Of a DNA stretch of 24,110 bases, positions 9,586 to 16,269 are shown piece after piece (position 1 is the stretch's first letter; every line of letters starts with the position of its first letter). The position numbers were made by a program, and so were the translations under genes. The notes beneath the pieces were generated by a model, which saw only the letters and a list, made by a program, of their open reading frames with translations, did not search any database and had not been told where the DNA came from. Source of the stretch: DSAR01 sp034437315 (GTDB lineage: Bacteria; Chloroflexota; Anaerolineae; B4-G1); the NCBI GenBank assembly GCA_034437315.1, contig DAOTUC010000137.1, positions 1 through 24,110 of the forward strand, read 5' to 3'.

Positions 9586-9642
9586 ATTTTCTTTAAACAT
9601 TTTCTTTAACGTGACCTTTGACCAGCACTTGTAATCTGCATA

Positions 9643-9692
9643 ACGAATTACACGAATTGTCACTAATTTTTGGTTTTTTCGTATTAATTCGT
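9643..9692. repeat. AATTCGT inverted repeat (left-arm twin)
   Basis: Mirror of 14419-14468, within the 563-base non-coding stretch 9324-9886. Confidence 0.45.
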
Positions 9693-9711
9693 GGCTAATC
9701 TCTCACCGCGA

Positions 9712-9733
9712 CCATGCGAAACCCCAAAGAACC
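9712..9733 (-). repeat. Solo MITE-like terminal repeat (left-arm twin)
   Basis: Mirror of 14378-14399. Confidence 0.5.
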
Positions 9734-9800
9734 TAAAGTTTGAGAAGGTGCGAGCTGCCGATCTCGCGAATTGAAAGGCGCAAGGGAAATAATCGTGTAG

Positions 9801-9919
9801 GAGCTGGCGGCCGTGATGGGGAAGTGGGTCAACGGGCGGGCGTGGTCGTCGCGTTGACGGGGCTGATCGTGCTGATCACGCTGGCGCTATTCATCCTGCC
9901 CGTCGTGGCAACAGGATAG
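9801..9919 (+). pseudogene. Possible Nramp-like 3' remnant (left-arm twin)
   Basis: Mirror of 14192-14310. ELAAVMGKWVNGR reads from 9801, and the frame shifted by one base carries the hydrophobic tail ending at TAG 9917-9919, overlapping the amidotransferase 3' end. Confidence 0.3.
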
Positions 9920-10717
9920 CGTCGGTGCGCTCAGCGGCGTCATCTCGTTGTGGCGCTTGATTTCAAACCTCTGGATGGGCCGGTTGCCGTTCTGTGGCAA
10001 TTGGTGCGCGTCGAAGGTGAAACCGAAACCGCTGTCCAGCGTCTCGGTGCTGACCTGTCGACCGAAGGCTTTGCGCAAGAAGACGTAGCGCGATGAGAAA
10101 AACAGGGCTTGCCAATCCGCTTCGTAGTGGAGACACAGGGGGCGACGATATTTTAAGACCAATAACTGTTCCGGATGTCTCAGGTCGACGGAGAGCGTCG
10201 CAAATGCGCCTTCTAAGCGGTCGATTTCCCCCCGCACCTTGCCCAGGTATTGGCCATTCCACCTCAATGGATCGACCGTGTCCAGCAGGCGAAAGATAAT
10301 CTCGCTGTCGACCTCGCCCGCACGAGGCAAGTTGATGAAGTTGAAGAGATCGTCGTCGTTCGAAATGACGCCGTTGTGAACGCCAATGACGTGACCGGCC
10401 TGGATGGGATGGTTGTTCGTGTTGCGCAACCGGCTGCCCTTGGTCGGCATTCGGGTATGGCCCAGGATGCAGACGGTTTGATTGTCGACGGTCGATATGG
10501 CGTCCTGATACCCCTTCATCTCTATCAAATTCGAGGCTTTTACCGGTTGCTTGAAGACCCGGTGACGCCCGTCGGCCTGAATGACAGCCAGGCCGGATGC
10601 GTCGCGCCCGCGTTCCTCGTTGAAGACGAAATTGGCCGTATGGATGTCGATGATCTCCCGCCACGTCTCCGGAGAGCGTTCGCTTGGGTGAAGCAGTATG
10701 CCCGTCAATCCACACAT
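9887..10717 (-). CDS. Stand-alone class II glutamine amidotransferase (left-arm twin)
   Basis: Identical 276-aa product to 13394-14224. Start at the Met-Cys-Gly codons (10715-10717) so that Cys2 is the N-terminal nucleophile. It follows the amidoligase by 41 bases. Confidence 0.85.
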   Translation of the reverse strand: MCGLTGILLHPSERSPETWREIIDIHTANFVFNEERGRDASGLAVIQADGRHRVFKQPVKASNLIEMKGYQDAISTVDNQTVCILGHTRMPTKGSRLRNTNNHPIQAGHVIGVHNGVISNDDDLFNFINLPRAGEVDSEIIFRLLDTVDPLRWNGQYLGKVRGEIDRLEGAFATLSVDLRHPEQLLVLKYRRPLCLHYEADWQALFFSSRYVFLRKAFGRQVSTETLDSGFGFTFDAHQLPQNGNRPIQRFEIKRHNEMTPLSAPTLSCCHDGQDE

Positions 10718-10758
10718 AAATGACTCCTTGTCTTTGTCCGATCCCCTGTTATCCTCTG

Positions 10759-12027
10759 CTATCCTAAGAAGCGCATGGTTCCCATATCGGCGTCCCACGT
10801 CAGCCCCCGCCAGTTATCCAGGCGCGCCAGGCGTCGATCCAATTCCTGGGGCGTGAGGAACAGTTCGCGGGCCGATTCCCATTTCCACGCTTCCGGGGAG
10901 GTGTGGCCCGTCAGTTCCGCCAATTCGATGAAGCGGATCAGGCGCAAATCGCTCTTGTCCCACGACGTCTCCTTTTTCGCGGCGGACGCTTTCTCCTGCA
11001 ATATCCGCTCAATTTCTTGCCAATCCCGGCCGCTGGCCCGCAAGAGAGAGATGGGCGTCTCTGCCAGGAAGCTGAGCACCTCGAAAGCCGGGTGGTGTTC
11101 CTCACTACTCTCGTAGGTCACCCGGGCGAAGCGCCCGAAGAGCGGCTTGAGCAATTCGAGCAATTCGTGGCAGCCTGTTCTCAGTTCGTCGATGATTTCC
11201 GGCGTCACGCCGGATGTATCGCTGGTGGCTAAGTTCCCGTCGTTGTTACTCAACATGTCGAGGAGTTCTTTATTGCGCTGCCATTCGCGGATGCGGCCCA
11301 CGTGGATGACGCCGTACTGGCTCATCTCCACCGCCTTGAGCAGCATAGCCAGGAAGAGAAATGTCTTGGCGACGATGGACGTCGGCGAGAGGTCGGCGTC
11401 GGGAAAACGGAACTCCACGTGCAGGTTTCGCACAGCCCCATCCTCGTCGAAGGCGACGTGTTCCAGGTTGAGGAAGTTCTGATGTTCCGGCACGCGGCGG
11501 CTATCTTTCAGCAACTTGTAGATTTCCTGCATCGAGTAGACGCCGGGCGTGTGCTGGACCATCTCCAGGTGACTGCTGTAGGTCCGCCGCCGGCAGAGCG
11601 ATTCCAGAGCGTCCCCGGCGCTGGTCAGGAAGCGCAGATGGGGGGCGTAGCGCCGGGTCAGATTCCAGACGTTAGCCAGGATGATCTCTGGGACAGATTC
11701 CGAAAGTCCTACCGTCAAGGCGTGATAATGCAGCCCACAAGTTGGCCGGGCGCGAATACCGGGCGGGAGCAGGGCAAAGAGTTGGGTGTACTGTTCGATT
11801 AGTGCGCCATAATGGGGCTGACGACCGATGACCTGGAGCTCCACGCCGCAATGCTCACTGATCACGTCCAGGATGCCGTATCGGCCCAAATTGTTCAGGT
11901 CGCCGGTGGGTTGGAGGGCGACGATCAGTTCGGACATCAGCTCTTTTTTTCTGACGCCCTTGGGCAGCGCGAATTCCACCTCTGTGCCGATCTTCACCGT
12001 GCGGTAGAGCAGGTCTTTCCAGTACAT
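10759..12027 (-). CDS. Putative amidoligase (left-arm twin)
   Basis: Identical 422-aa product to 12084-13352. The two copies face away from each other across the axis, with 56 bases between their ATG codons, half of which are the mirror of the other half. Confidence 0.68.
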   Translation of the reverse strand: MYWKDLLYRTVKIGTEVEFALPKGVRKKELMSELIVALQPTGDLNNLGRYGILDVISEHCGVELQVIGRQPHYGALIEQYTQLFALLPPGIRARPTCGLHYHALTVGLSESVPEIILANVWNLTRRYAPHLRFLTSAGDALESLCRRRTYSSHLEMVQHTPGVYSMQEIYKLLKDSRRVPEHQNFLNLEHVAFDEDGAVRNLHVEFRFPDADLSPTSIVAKTFLFLAMLLKAVEMSQYGVIHVGRIREWQRNKELLDMLSNNDGNLATSDTSGVTPEIIDELRTGCHELLELLKPLFGRFARVTYESSEEHHPAFEVLSFLAETPISLLRASGRDWQEIERILQEKASAAKKETSWDKSDLRLIRFIELAELTGHTSPEAWKWESARELFLTPQELDRRLARLDNWRGLTWDADMGTMRFLG

Positions 12028-12083
12028 CGCCTGCTCGTGTGTGAGGCAATCGTCGCGACGATTGCCTCACACACGAGCAGGCG

Positions 12084-13352
12084 ATGTACTGGAAAGACCT
12101 GCTCTACCGCACGGTGAAGATCGGCACAGAGGTGGAATTCGCGCTGCCCAAGGGCGTCAGAAAAAAAGAGCTGATGTCCGAACTGATCGTCGCCCTCCAA
12201 CCCACCGGCGACCTGAACAATTTGGGCCGATACGGCATCCTGGACGTGATCAGTGAGCATTGCGGCGTGGAGCTCCAGGTCATCGGTCGTCAGCCCCATT
12301 ATGGCGCACTAATCGAACAGTACACCCAACTCTTTGCCCTGCTCCCGCCCGGTATTCGCGCCCGGCCAACTTGTGGGCTGCATTATCACGCCTTGACGGT
12401 AGGACTTTCGGAATCTGTCCCAGAGATCATCCTGGCTAACGTCTGGAATCTGACCCGGCGCTACGCCCCCCATCTGCGCTTCCTGACCAGCGCCGGGGAC
12501 GCTCTGGAATCGCTCTGCCGGCGGCGGACCTACAGCAGTCACCTGGAGATGGTCCAGCACACGCCCGGCGTCTACTCGATGCAGGAAATCTACAAGTTGC
12601 TGAAAGATAGCCGCCGCGTGCCGGAACATCAGAACTTCCTCAACCTGGAACACGTCGCCTTCGACGAGGATGGGGCTGTGCGAAACCTGCACGTGGAGTT
12701 CCGTTTTCCCGACGCCGACCTCTCGCCGACGTCCATCGTCGCCAAGACATTTCTCTTCCTGGCTATGCTGCTCAAGGCGGTGGAGATGAGCCAGTACGGC
12801 GTCATCCACGTGGGCCGCATCCGCGAATGGCAGCGCAATAAAGAACTCCTCGACATGTTGAGTAACAACGACGGGAACTTAGCCACCAGCGATACATCCG
12901 GCGTGACGCCGGAAATCATCGACGAACTGAGAACAGGCTGCCACGAATTGCTCGAATTGCTCAAGCCGCTCTTCGGGCGCTTCGCCCGGGTGACCTACGA
13001 GAGTAGTGAGGAACACCACCCGGCTTTCGAGGTGCTCAGCTTCCTGGCAGAGACGCCCATCTCTCTCTTGCGGGCCAGCGGCCGGGATTGGCAAGAAATT
13101 GAGCGGATATTGCAGGAGAAAGCGTCCGCCGCGAAAAAGGAGACGTCGTGGGACAAGAGCGATTTGCGCCTGATCCGCTTCATCGAATTGGCGGAACTGA
13201 CGGGCCACACCTCCCCGGAAGCGTGGAAATGGGAATCGGCCCGCGAACTGTTCCTCACGCCCCAGGAATTGGATCGACGCCTGGCGCGCCTGGATAACTG
13301 GCGGGGGCTGACGTGGGACGCCGATATGGGAACCATGCGCTTCTTAGGATAG
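12084..13352 (+). CDS. Putative amidoligase (Amidoligase_2-like, glutamine-synthetase/GCS fold)
   Basis: This 422-aa protein probably joins an amine to a carboxylate with ATP; the substrate is unknown. Three motifs fit the amidoligase branch of the glutamine-synthetase/glutamate-cysteine-ligase superfamily: GTEVEF at residues 14-19 (metal-binding acidic strand), CGLHYH at 97-102, and HVEFRFPD at 203-210 (the EFR strand). A region rich in predicted helix follows from about residue 270 to 400. It lies 41 bases upstream of a stand-alone class II glutamine amidotransferase on the same strand, so the two probably form one transcript. The start is uncertain. There is no good Shine-Dalgarno sequence, and the frame stays open from this ATG back to the palindrome axis 28 bases upstream, so the real gene may be longer. 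Family assignment is by motif recognition and could be a sister GCS-like clade. Confidence 0.68.
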   Translation: MYWKDLLYRTVKIGTEVEFALPKGVRKKELMSELIVALQPTGDLNNLGRYGILDVISEHCGVELQVIGRQPHYGALIEQYTQLFALLPPGIRARPTCGLHYHALTVGLSESVPEIILANVWNLTRRYAPHLRFLTSAGDALESLCRRRTYSSHLEMVQHTPGVYSMQEIYKLLKDSRRVPEHQNFLNLEHVAFDEDGAVRNLHVEFRFPDADLSPTSIVAKTFLFLAMLLKAVEMSQYGVIHVGRIREWQRNKELLDMLSNNDGNLATSDTSGVTPEIIDELRTGCHELLELLKPLFGRFARVTYESSEEHHPAFEVLSFLAETPISLLRASGRDWQEIERILQEKASAAKKETSWDKSDLRLIRFIELAELTGHTSPEAWKWESARELFLTPQELDRRLARLDNWRGLTWDADMGTMRFLG

Positions 13353-13393
13353 CAGAGGATAACAGGGGATCGGACAAAGACAAGGAGTCATTT

Positions 13394-14224
13394 ATGTGTG
13401 GATTGACGGGCATACTGCTTCACCCAAGCGAACGCTCTCCGGAGACGTGGCGGGAGATCATCGACATCCATACGGCCAATTTCGTCTTCAACGAGGAACG
13501 CGGGCGCGACGCATCCGGCCTGGCTGTCATTCAGGCCGACGGGCGTCACCGGGTCTTCAAGCAACCGGTAAAAGCCTCGAATTTGATAGAGATGAAGGGG
13601 TATCAGGACGCCATATCGACCGTCGACAATCAAACCGTCTGCATCCTGGGCCATACCCGAATGCCGACCAAGGGCAGCCGGTTGCGCAACACGAACAACC
13701 ATCCCATCCAGGCCGGTCACGTCATTGGCGTTCACAACGGCGTCATTTCGAACGACGACGATCTCTTCAACTTCATCAACTTGCCTCGTGCGGGCGAGGT
13801 CGACAGCGAGATTATCTTTCGCCTGCTGGACACGGTCGATCCATTGAGGTGGAATGGCCAATACCTGGGCAAGGTGCGGGGGGAAATCGACCGCTTAGAA
13901 GGCGCATTTGCGACGCTCTCCGTCGACCTGAGACATCCGGAACAGTTATTGGTCTTAAAATATCGTCGCCCCCTGTGTCTCCACTACGAAGCGGATTGGC
14001 AAGCCCTGTTTTTCTCATCGCGCTACGTCTTCTTGCGCAAAGCCTTCGGTCGACAGGTCAGCACCGAGACGCTGGACAGCGGTTTCGGTTTCACCTTCGA
14101 CGCGCACCAATTGCCACAGAACGGCAACCGGCCCATCCAGAGGTTTGAAATCAAGCGCCACAACGAGATGACGCCGCTGAGCGCACCGACGCTATCCTGT
14201 TGCCACGACGGGCAGGATGAATAG
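13394..14224 (+). CDS. Stand-alone class II glutamine amidotransferase (Ntn hydrolase)
   Basis: This 276-aa protein should hydrolyse glutamine and release ammonia, or act as a related Ntn amidohydrolase. The start is set by chemistry: Met-Cys-Gly-Leu-Thr-Gly places the nucleophile Cys2 at the mature N-terminus, as in GlmS, PurF and AsnB. AAGGAG at 13382-13387 lies six bases before it. A longer in-frame start at 13313 would bury the cysteine and overlap the upstream gene. Other family marks are RGRDASG at 37-43, GHTR at 86-89, NNHP at 101-104, HNG at 114-116 and EVDSE at 135-139. No synthetase, isomerase or phosphoribosyltransferase domain is attached, so the ammonia acceptor must be another protein. 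The adjacent amidoligase is the obvious candidate partner. That coupling is inferred from position only. Confidence 0.85.
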   Translation: MCGLTGILLHPSERSPETWREIIDIHTANFVFNEERGRDASGLAVIQADGRHRVFKQPVKASNLIEMKGYQDAISTVDNQTVCILGHTRMPTKGSRLRNTNNHPIQAGHVIGVHNGVISNDDDLFNFINLPRAGEVDSEIIFRLLDTVDPLRWNGQYLGKVRGEIDRLEGAFATLSVDLRHPEQLLVLKYRRPLCLHYEADWQALFFSSRYVFLRKAFGRQVSTETLDSGFGFTFDAHQLPQNGNRPIQRFEIKRHNEMTPLSAPTLSCCHDGQDE

Positions 14225-14310
14225 CGCCAGCGTGATCAGCACGATCAGCCCCGTCAACGCGACGACCACGCCCGCCCGTTGACCCACTTCCCCATCACGG
14301 CCGCCAGCTC
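14192..14310 (-). pseudogene. Possible frameshifted 3' remnant of an Nramp-type metal transporter
   Basis: On the minus strand one frame reads ELAAVMGKWVNGR and then runs into a stop. The frame shifted by one base continues RAGVVVALTGLIVL and a hydrophobic run to a TAG at 14192-14194. Joined, these resemble the last loop (MG-x-x-VN-GR) and final membrane helix of Nramp/MntH transporters. The fragment starts just after an in-frame TAG, and its last 33 bases overlap the 3' end of the amidotransferase gene tail to tail. The resemblance is from memory over only about 45 residues, so chance is a real alternative. Confidence 0.3.
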
Positions 14311-14377
14311 CTACACGATTATTTCCCTTGCGCCTTTCAATTCGCGAGATCGGCAGCTCGCACCTTCTCAAACTTTA

Positions 14378-14399
14378 GGTTCTTTGGGGTTTCGCATGG
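14378..14399 (+). repeat. Solo copy of MITE-like terminal repeat
   Basis: The 22 bases from GGTTCTTTGG to GCATGG match the ends of the elements at 14526-14676 and 17859-18020 (consensus GGYTCTYTGGGATTTYGCATGG). No partner arm in opposite orientation lies immediately next to it; it could be an end of a larger composite closed by the arm at 14654-14676. Confidence 0.5.
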
Positions 14400-14418
14400 T
14401 CGCGGTGAGAGATTAGCC

Positions 14419-14468
14419 ACGAATTAATACGAAAAAACCAAAAATTAGTGACAATTCGTGTAATTCGT
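14419..14468. repeat. Inverted repeat with ACGAATTA/TAATTCGT arms
   Basis: ACGAATTAATACGAA at 14419-14433 faces TTCGTGTAATTCGT at 14455-14468 across an AT-rich centre. The arms are imperfect. Similar AATTCGTG-rich interspersed repeats occur in many environmental bacterial genomes, as far as I recall. No coding potential is seen here. Confidence 0.45.
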
Positions 14469-14525
14469 TATGCAGATTACAAGTGCTGGTCAAAGGTCAC
14501 GTTAAAGAAAATGTTTAAAGAAAAT

Positions 14526-14676
14526 GGGTCTTCAGGATTTCGCATGGCCCATCGTAGACCCTAAAGGTTTTTGCGCTGGTTTTGATGGAAAAAGGTCATT
14601 GTTTAAGGCAAAAACGTTGTTTGCGCGGCCTTGAGCAAAACCTTTAGGGTCTCGCCATGAGAAATCCCAGAGAACC
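14526..14676. mobile_element. MITE-like element B, 151 bp, with a nested 95-bp inverted-repeat element
   Basis: The outer arms are 14526-14548 and 14654-14676, matching at about 18 of 23 positions as inverted copies of the GGYTCTYTGGGATTTYGCATGG repeat. Inside, GACCCTAAAGGTTTTTGC (14557-14574) faces GCAAAACCTTTAGGGTC (14635-14651), a second and better inverted pair 95 bases end to end. No open reading frame of transposase size is present, so any movement would need a transposase supplied from elsewhere. Confidence 0.5.
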
Positions 14677-14681
14677 AAGAA

Positions 14682-14716
14682 AATGCGGTAAAATGCATTC
14701 AGCATTTTACCGCATT
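14682..14716. repeat. Perfect hairpin: 15-bp stem, 5-base loop
   Basis: AATGCGGTAAAATGC (14682-14696) is followed by ATTCA and the exact reverse complement ending at 14716. It ends six bases before the -35 box of the HAD-gene promoter. It could be a binding site for a dimeric regulator, a terminator without a T-tract, or a small repeat. Position next to a promoter favours the first but does not prove it. Confidence 0.7.
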
Positions 14717-14722
14717 GAGCGC

Positions 14723-14751
14723 TAGACGAAATGGGCATTTATGGATATAAT
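14723..14751 (+). promoter_or_regulatory. Sigma70-type promoter of the HAD gene
   Basis: TAGACG at 14723-14728 (four of six to TTGACA) is followed by a 17-base spacer and a consensus TATAAT at 14746-14751. Initiation would fall near 14758, about 30 bases before the ATG at 14788. An earlier in-frame ATG at 14731 lies inside this promoter, which argues for the downstream start. Confidence 0.65.
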
Positions 14752-14787
14752 CATCGCCGGAGAAGCATTTCTCGGACTAACAGACCT

Positions 14788-15513
14788 ATGAACTCAACCT
14801 ACCAATACGTCATCTTCGATCTGGATGACACACTCTACCCCCGCAACAATGGATTGATGCAAGAAATTGGCCGGCGCATTCAACAATGGTTACAACAAAC
14901 CCTCGATCTGACACAAGAGGAAGCGAGGGAAATGCGGCAACGCTACGTGCGGCAGTACAGTACGACGTTAGCCGGCTTGATGGCGGAAAGCCGAAGAGAC
15001 GCGCGCGCGACTGTCGCCGACGGTTACGTCGCCGACGGCTACGTCGCCGACGGCTACGTCGCTGACTACCTCCAATTCGTGCACGATATCCCACTACAGG
15101 CATATCTCGAACCGAACCCGGCGCTGAAGCAGATGTTGCAGACAATTCCATTGCGCAAGGCGATTTACACCAACGGCACGTCAGCGTACGCCCGGCGGGT
15201 TCTGCAGGCCTTGAGCGTGATTGATCACTTCGAGCGCATCATCGGCATAGAGGAAGTGGGGCTACGCAACAAGACCGACCGGCGGGCCTACGAGCAGGCG
15301 CTAGAAATCCTGGAAGCCCCGGGGTCCGCTTGCATCATGGTCGAAGATACCGCCAACAACCTGGCGGCGGCCAAAATCCTGGGTATGACGACGATCCTGG
15401 TAGACGGCTCACCGGACGCCAACGTCGACATCTCCGTGGACGACGTGCTGAAGGTGGGGCCAGTGGTCAATGAGCTGTTGAACGGAAGCGAGCCACGCTT
15501 TCACCCCTTCTGA
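14788..15513 (+). CDS. HAD-superfamily hydrolase, pyrimidine 5'-nucleotidase-like
   Basis: This 241-aa cytoplasmic phosphatase resembles the SDT1/pyrimidine 5'-nucleotidase group. Visible motifs are DLDDTLYPRNNG from residue 11 (nucleophile Asp11, acid Asp13), TNG at 128-130 (motif II), Lys162 in NKTD (motif III; this position is usually followed by Pro) and VEDTANN from residue 185 (motif IV acids). The helical cap spans roughly 20-100. The start is placed at MNSTYQ because the promoter's -10 box lies downstream of the earlier in-frame ATG at 14731. An oddity is VADGY-VADGY-VADGY-VADY at residues 76-94, an in-frame tandem expansion inside the cap. The substrate is probably a small phosphate ester such as a nucleotide; specificity cannot be read from sequence. 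The gene is monocistronic, with its own promoter and the next gene's promoter just after it. Confidence 0.85.
   Translation: MNSTYQYVIFDLDDTLYPRNNGLMQEIGRRIQQWLQQTLDLTQEEAREMRQRYVRQYSTTLAGLMAESRRDARATVADGYVADGYVADGYVADYLQFVHDIPLQAYLEPNPALKQMLQTIPLRKAIYTNGTSAYARRVLQALSVIDHFERIIGIEEVGLRNKTDRRAYEQALEILEAPGSACIMVEDTANNLAAAKILGMTTILVDGSPDANVDISVDDVLKVGPVVNELLNGSEPRFHPF
15013..15069 (+). repeat. 15-bp in-frame tandem repeat in the HAD gene (3.8 units)
   Basis: GTCGCCGACGGYTAC occurs at 15013-15027, 15028-15042 and 15043-15057, then a shortened unit GTCGCTGACTAC ends at 15069. Unit 1 differs from units 2 and 3 by one base. Length is a multiple of three, so copy-number change would keep the frame and add or remove VADGY. 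Confidence 0.95.
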
Positions 15514-15532
15514 AGGAAGGAAGGAAGGAAGG
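15513..15532. repeat. Tetranucleotide microsatellite (AAGG)x5
   Basis: Five perfect AAGG units begin at the last base of the HAD stop codon (TGA, 15511-15513). It lies outside the coding sequence apart from that one base, upstream of the next promoter. Confidence 0.95.
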
Positions 15533-15546
15533 TCTGACGGCTAGAC

Positions 15547-15575
15547 TTGCCGATAGATATGCCAAATGGTATACT
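15547..15575 (+). promoter_or_regulatory. Sigma70-type promoter of the CPGCG-protein/cpaF unit
   Basis: TTGCCG (15547-15552), a 17-base spacer and TATACT (15570-15575) form a clear promoter. The surrounding bases, CTTGCCGATA then TGGTATACTATCCC, are nearly the same as in the trpS promoter at 18510-18538. A small stem CGACC/GGTCG follows in the leader. Confidence 0.75.
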
Positions 15576-15623
15576 ATCCCCCAACAACCAGACCGACCGA
15601 AGTGGTCGAGGAGAAACCAGACT

Positions 15624-16181
15624 ATGCTCAATCGCAAACTCAAACAACTGGCCGCCGAGTACACATCCATGCGCCAAGCCGTGGAGGAAACGCCTGACGA
15701 TGCTTTAGACGCAGACCTCACATTGGTTCGAGAACAGTTCACCGCCGAATTGAAAAAAGTCGGCATCGTCTACTTTGATCCCCCAGATGTAGATCGAATC
15801 GCGCAGGGGATCGCCGAGGAAACGTTCGGCCTACGCTACCATCAGTGCGGACGCGCCGTCATTTTGGACGATGAGACATTCCGTATCTACGGGGGGCAAT
15901 TGGCCGGTCACGTGATTGAGGATTGCCCCGGATGCGGGCGACGACTGGACGCCTTCGATCTGTACGCCGAACCCGGCGGCGCGACGCGGAATCTTCTGCG
16001 ACAAGCCGGCCTGTACCCCACAGCCGACAGCCTGATCCTCATGCGAGACACCAACCAACGCGCCGCCATGCTGAATGAAATCCAGACATCCCTGCAACAT
16101 CTGGGCGACGGCGATTTGCTGGCGGCGTATGCCGTCATCGTCGCCCTGCTAGAGGATAGCATAATGGATAAGGACGAATAG
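15624..16181 (+). CDS. Unrecognised 185-aa protein with a CPGCG zinc-knuckle-like motif
   Basis: I do not recognise the family. The protein is soluble-looking with no signal peptide or membrane segment. Residues 1-45 are probably helical (MLNRKLKQLAAEY onward). The centre contains His73, Cys75, His96 and CPGCGRRLD from residue 101, which could bind one zinc ion through Cys75/His96/Cys101/Cys104; that grouping is inferred. The C-terminal third is helical and ends in an acidic tail (MDKDE). The start is supported by GGAG at 15610-15613, ten bases before the ATG, and by a good promoter. The gene is followed 88 bases later by the CpaF-type ATPase on the same strand, so a shared transcript is likely, but nothing in the protein itself indicates a pilus or secretion role. 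Confidence 0.75.
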   Translation: MLNRKLKQLAAEYTSMRQAVEETPDDALDADLTLVREQFTAELKKVGIVYFDPPDVDRIAQGIAEETFGLRYHQCGRAVILDDETFRIYGGQLAGHVIEDCPGCGRRLDAFDLYAEPGGATRNLLRQAGLYPTADSLILMRDTNQRAAMLNEIQTSLQHLGDGDLLAAYAVIVALLEDSIMDKDE

Positions 16182-16269
16182 CACGCGCTTTGGATACCGC
16201 GGAACAGCTCGAAAAGCGAGAACTTCAATTTTAAATCGCCTGGAAAACTTCAGATAGAAAGGAGACAAT

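Noticed and set aside
12028..12083. A bidirectional promoter between two divergent amidoligase genes
   Set aside because: The divergent pair exists only because the sequence is mirrored; the spacer is 28 unique bases and their reverse complement, with no promoter boxes.
13313..13393. Upstream start for the amidotransferase (303 aa)
   Set aside because: It would put 27 residues before the catalytic Cys and overlap the amidoligase; the Met-Cys start has a good AAGGAG site.
13396..14148. A 250-aa reading frame overlapping the amidotransferase gene
   Set aside because: It is rich in Arg, Gly, His and Pro, shows no motif, and lies in another frame of a gene with clear catalytic residues.
15013..15069. 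CRISPR-like repeats
   Set aside because: Units are only 15 bases, directly adjacent without spacers, and lie in frame inside a phosphatase gene.
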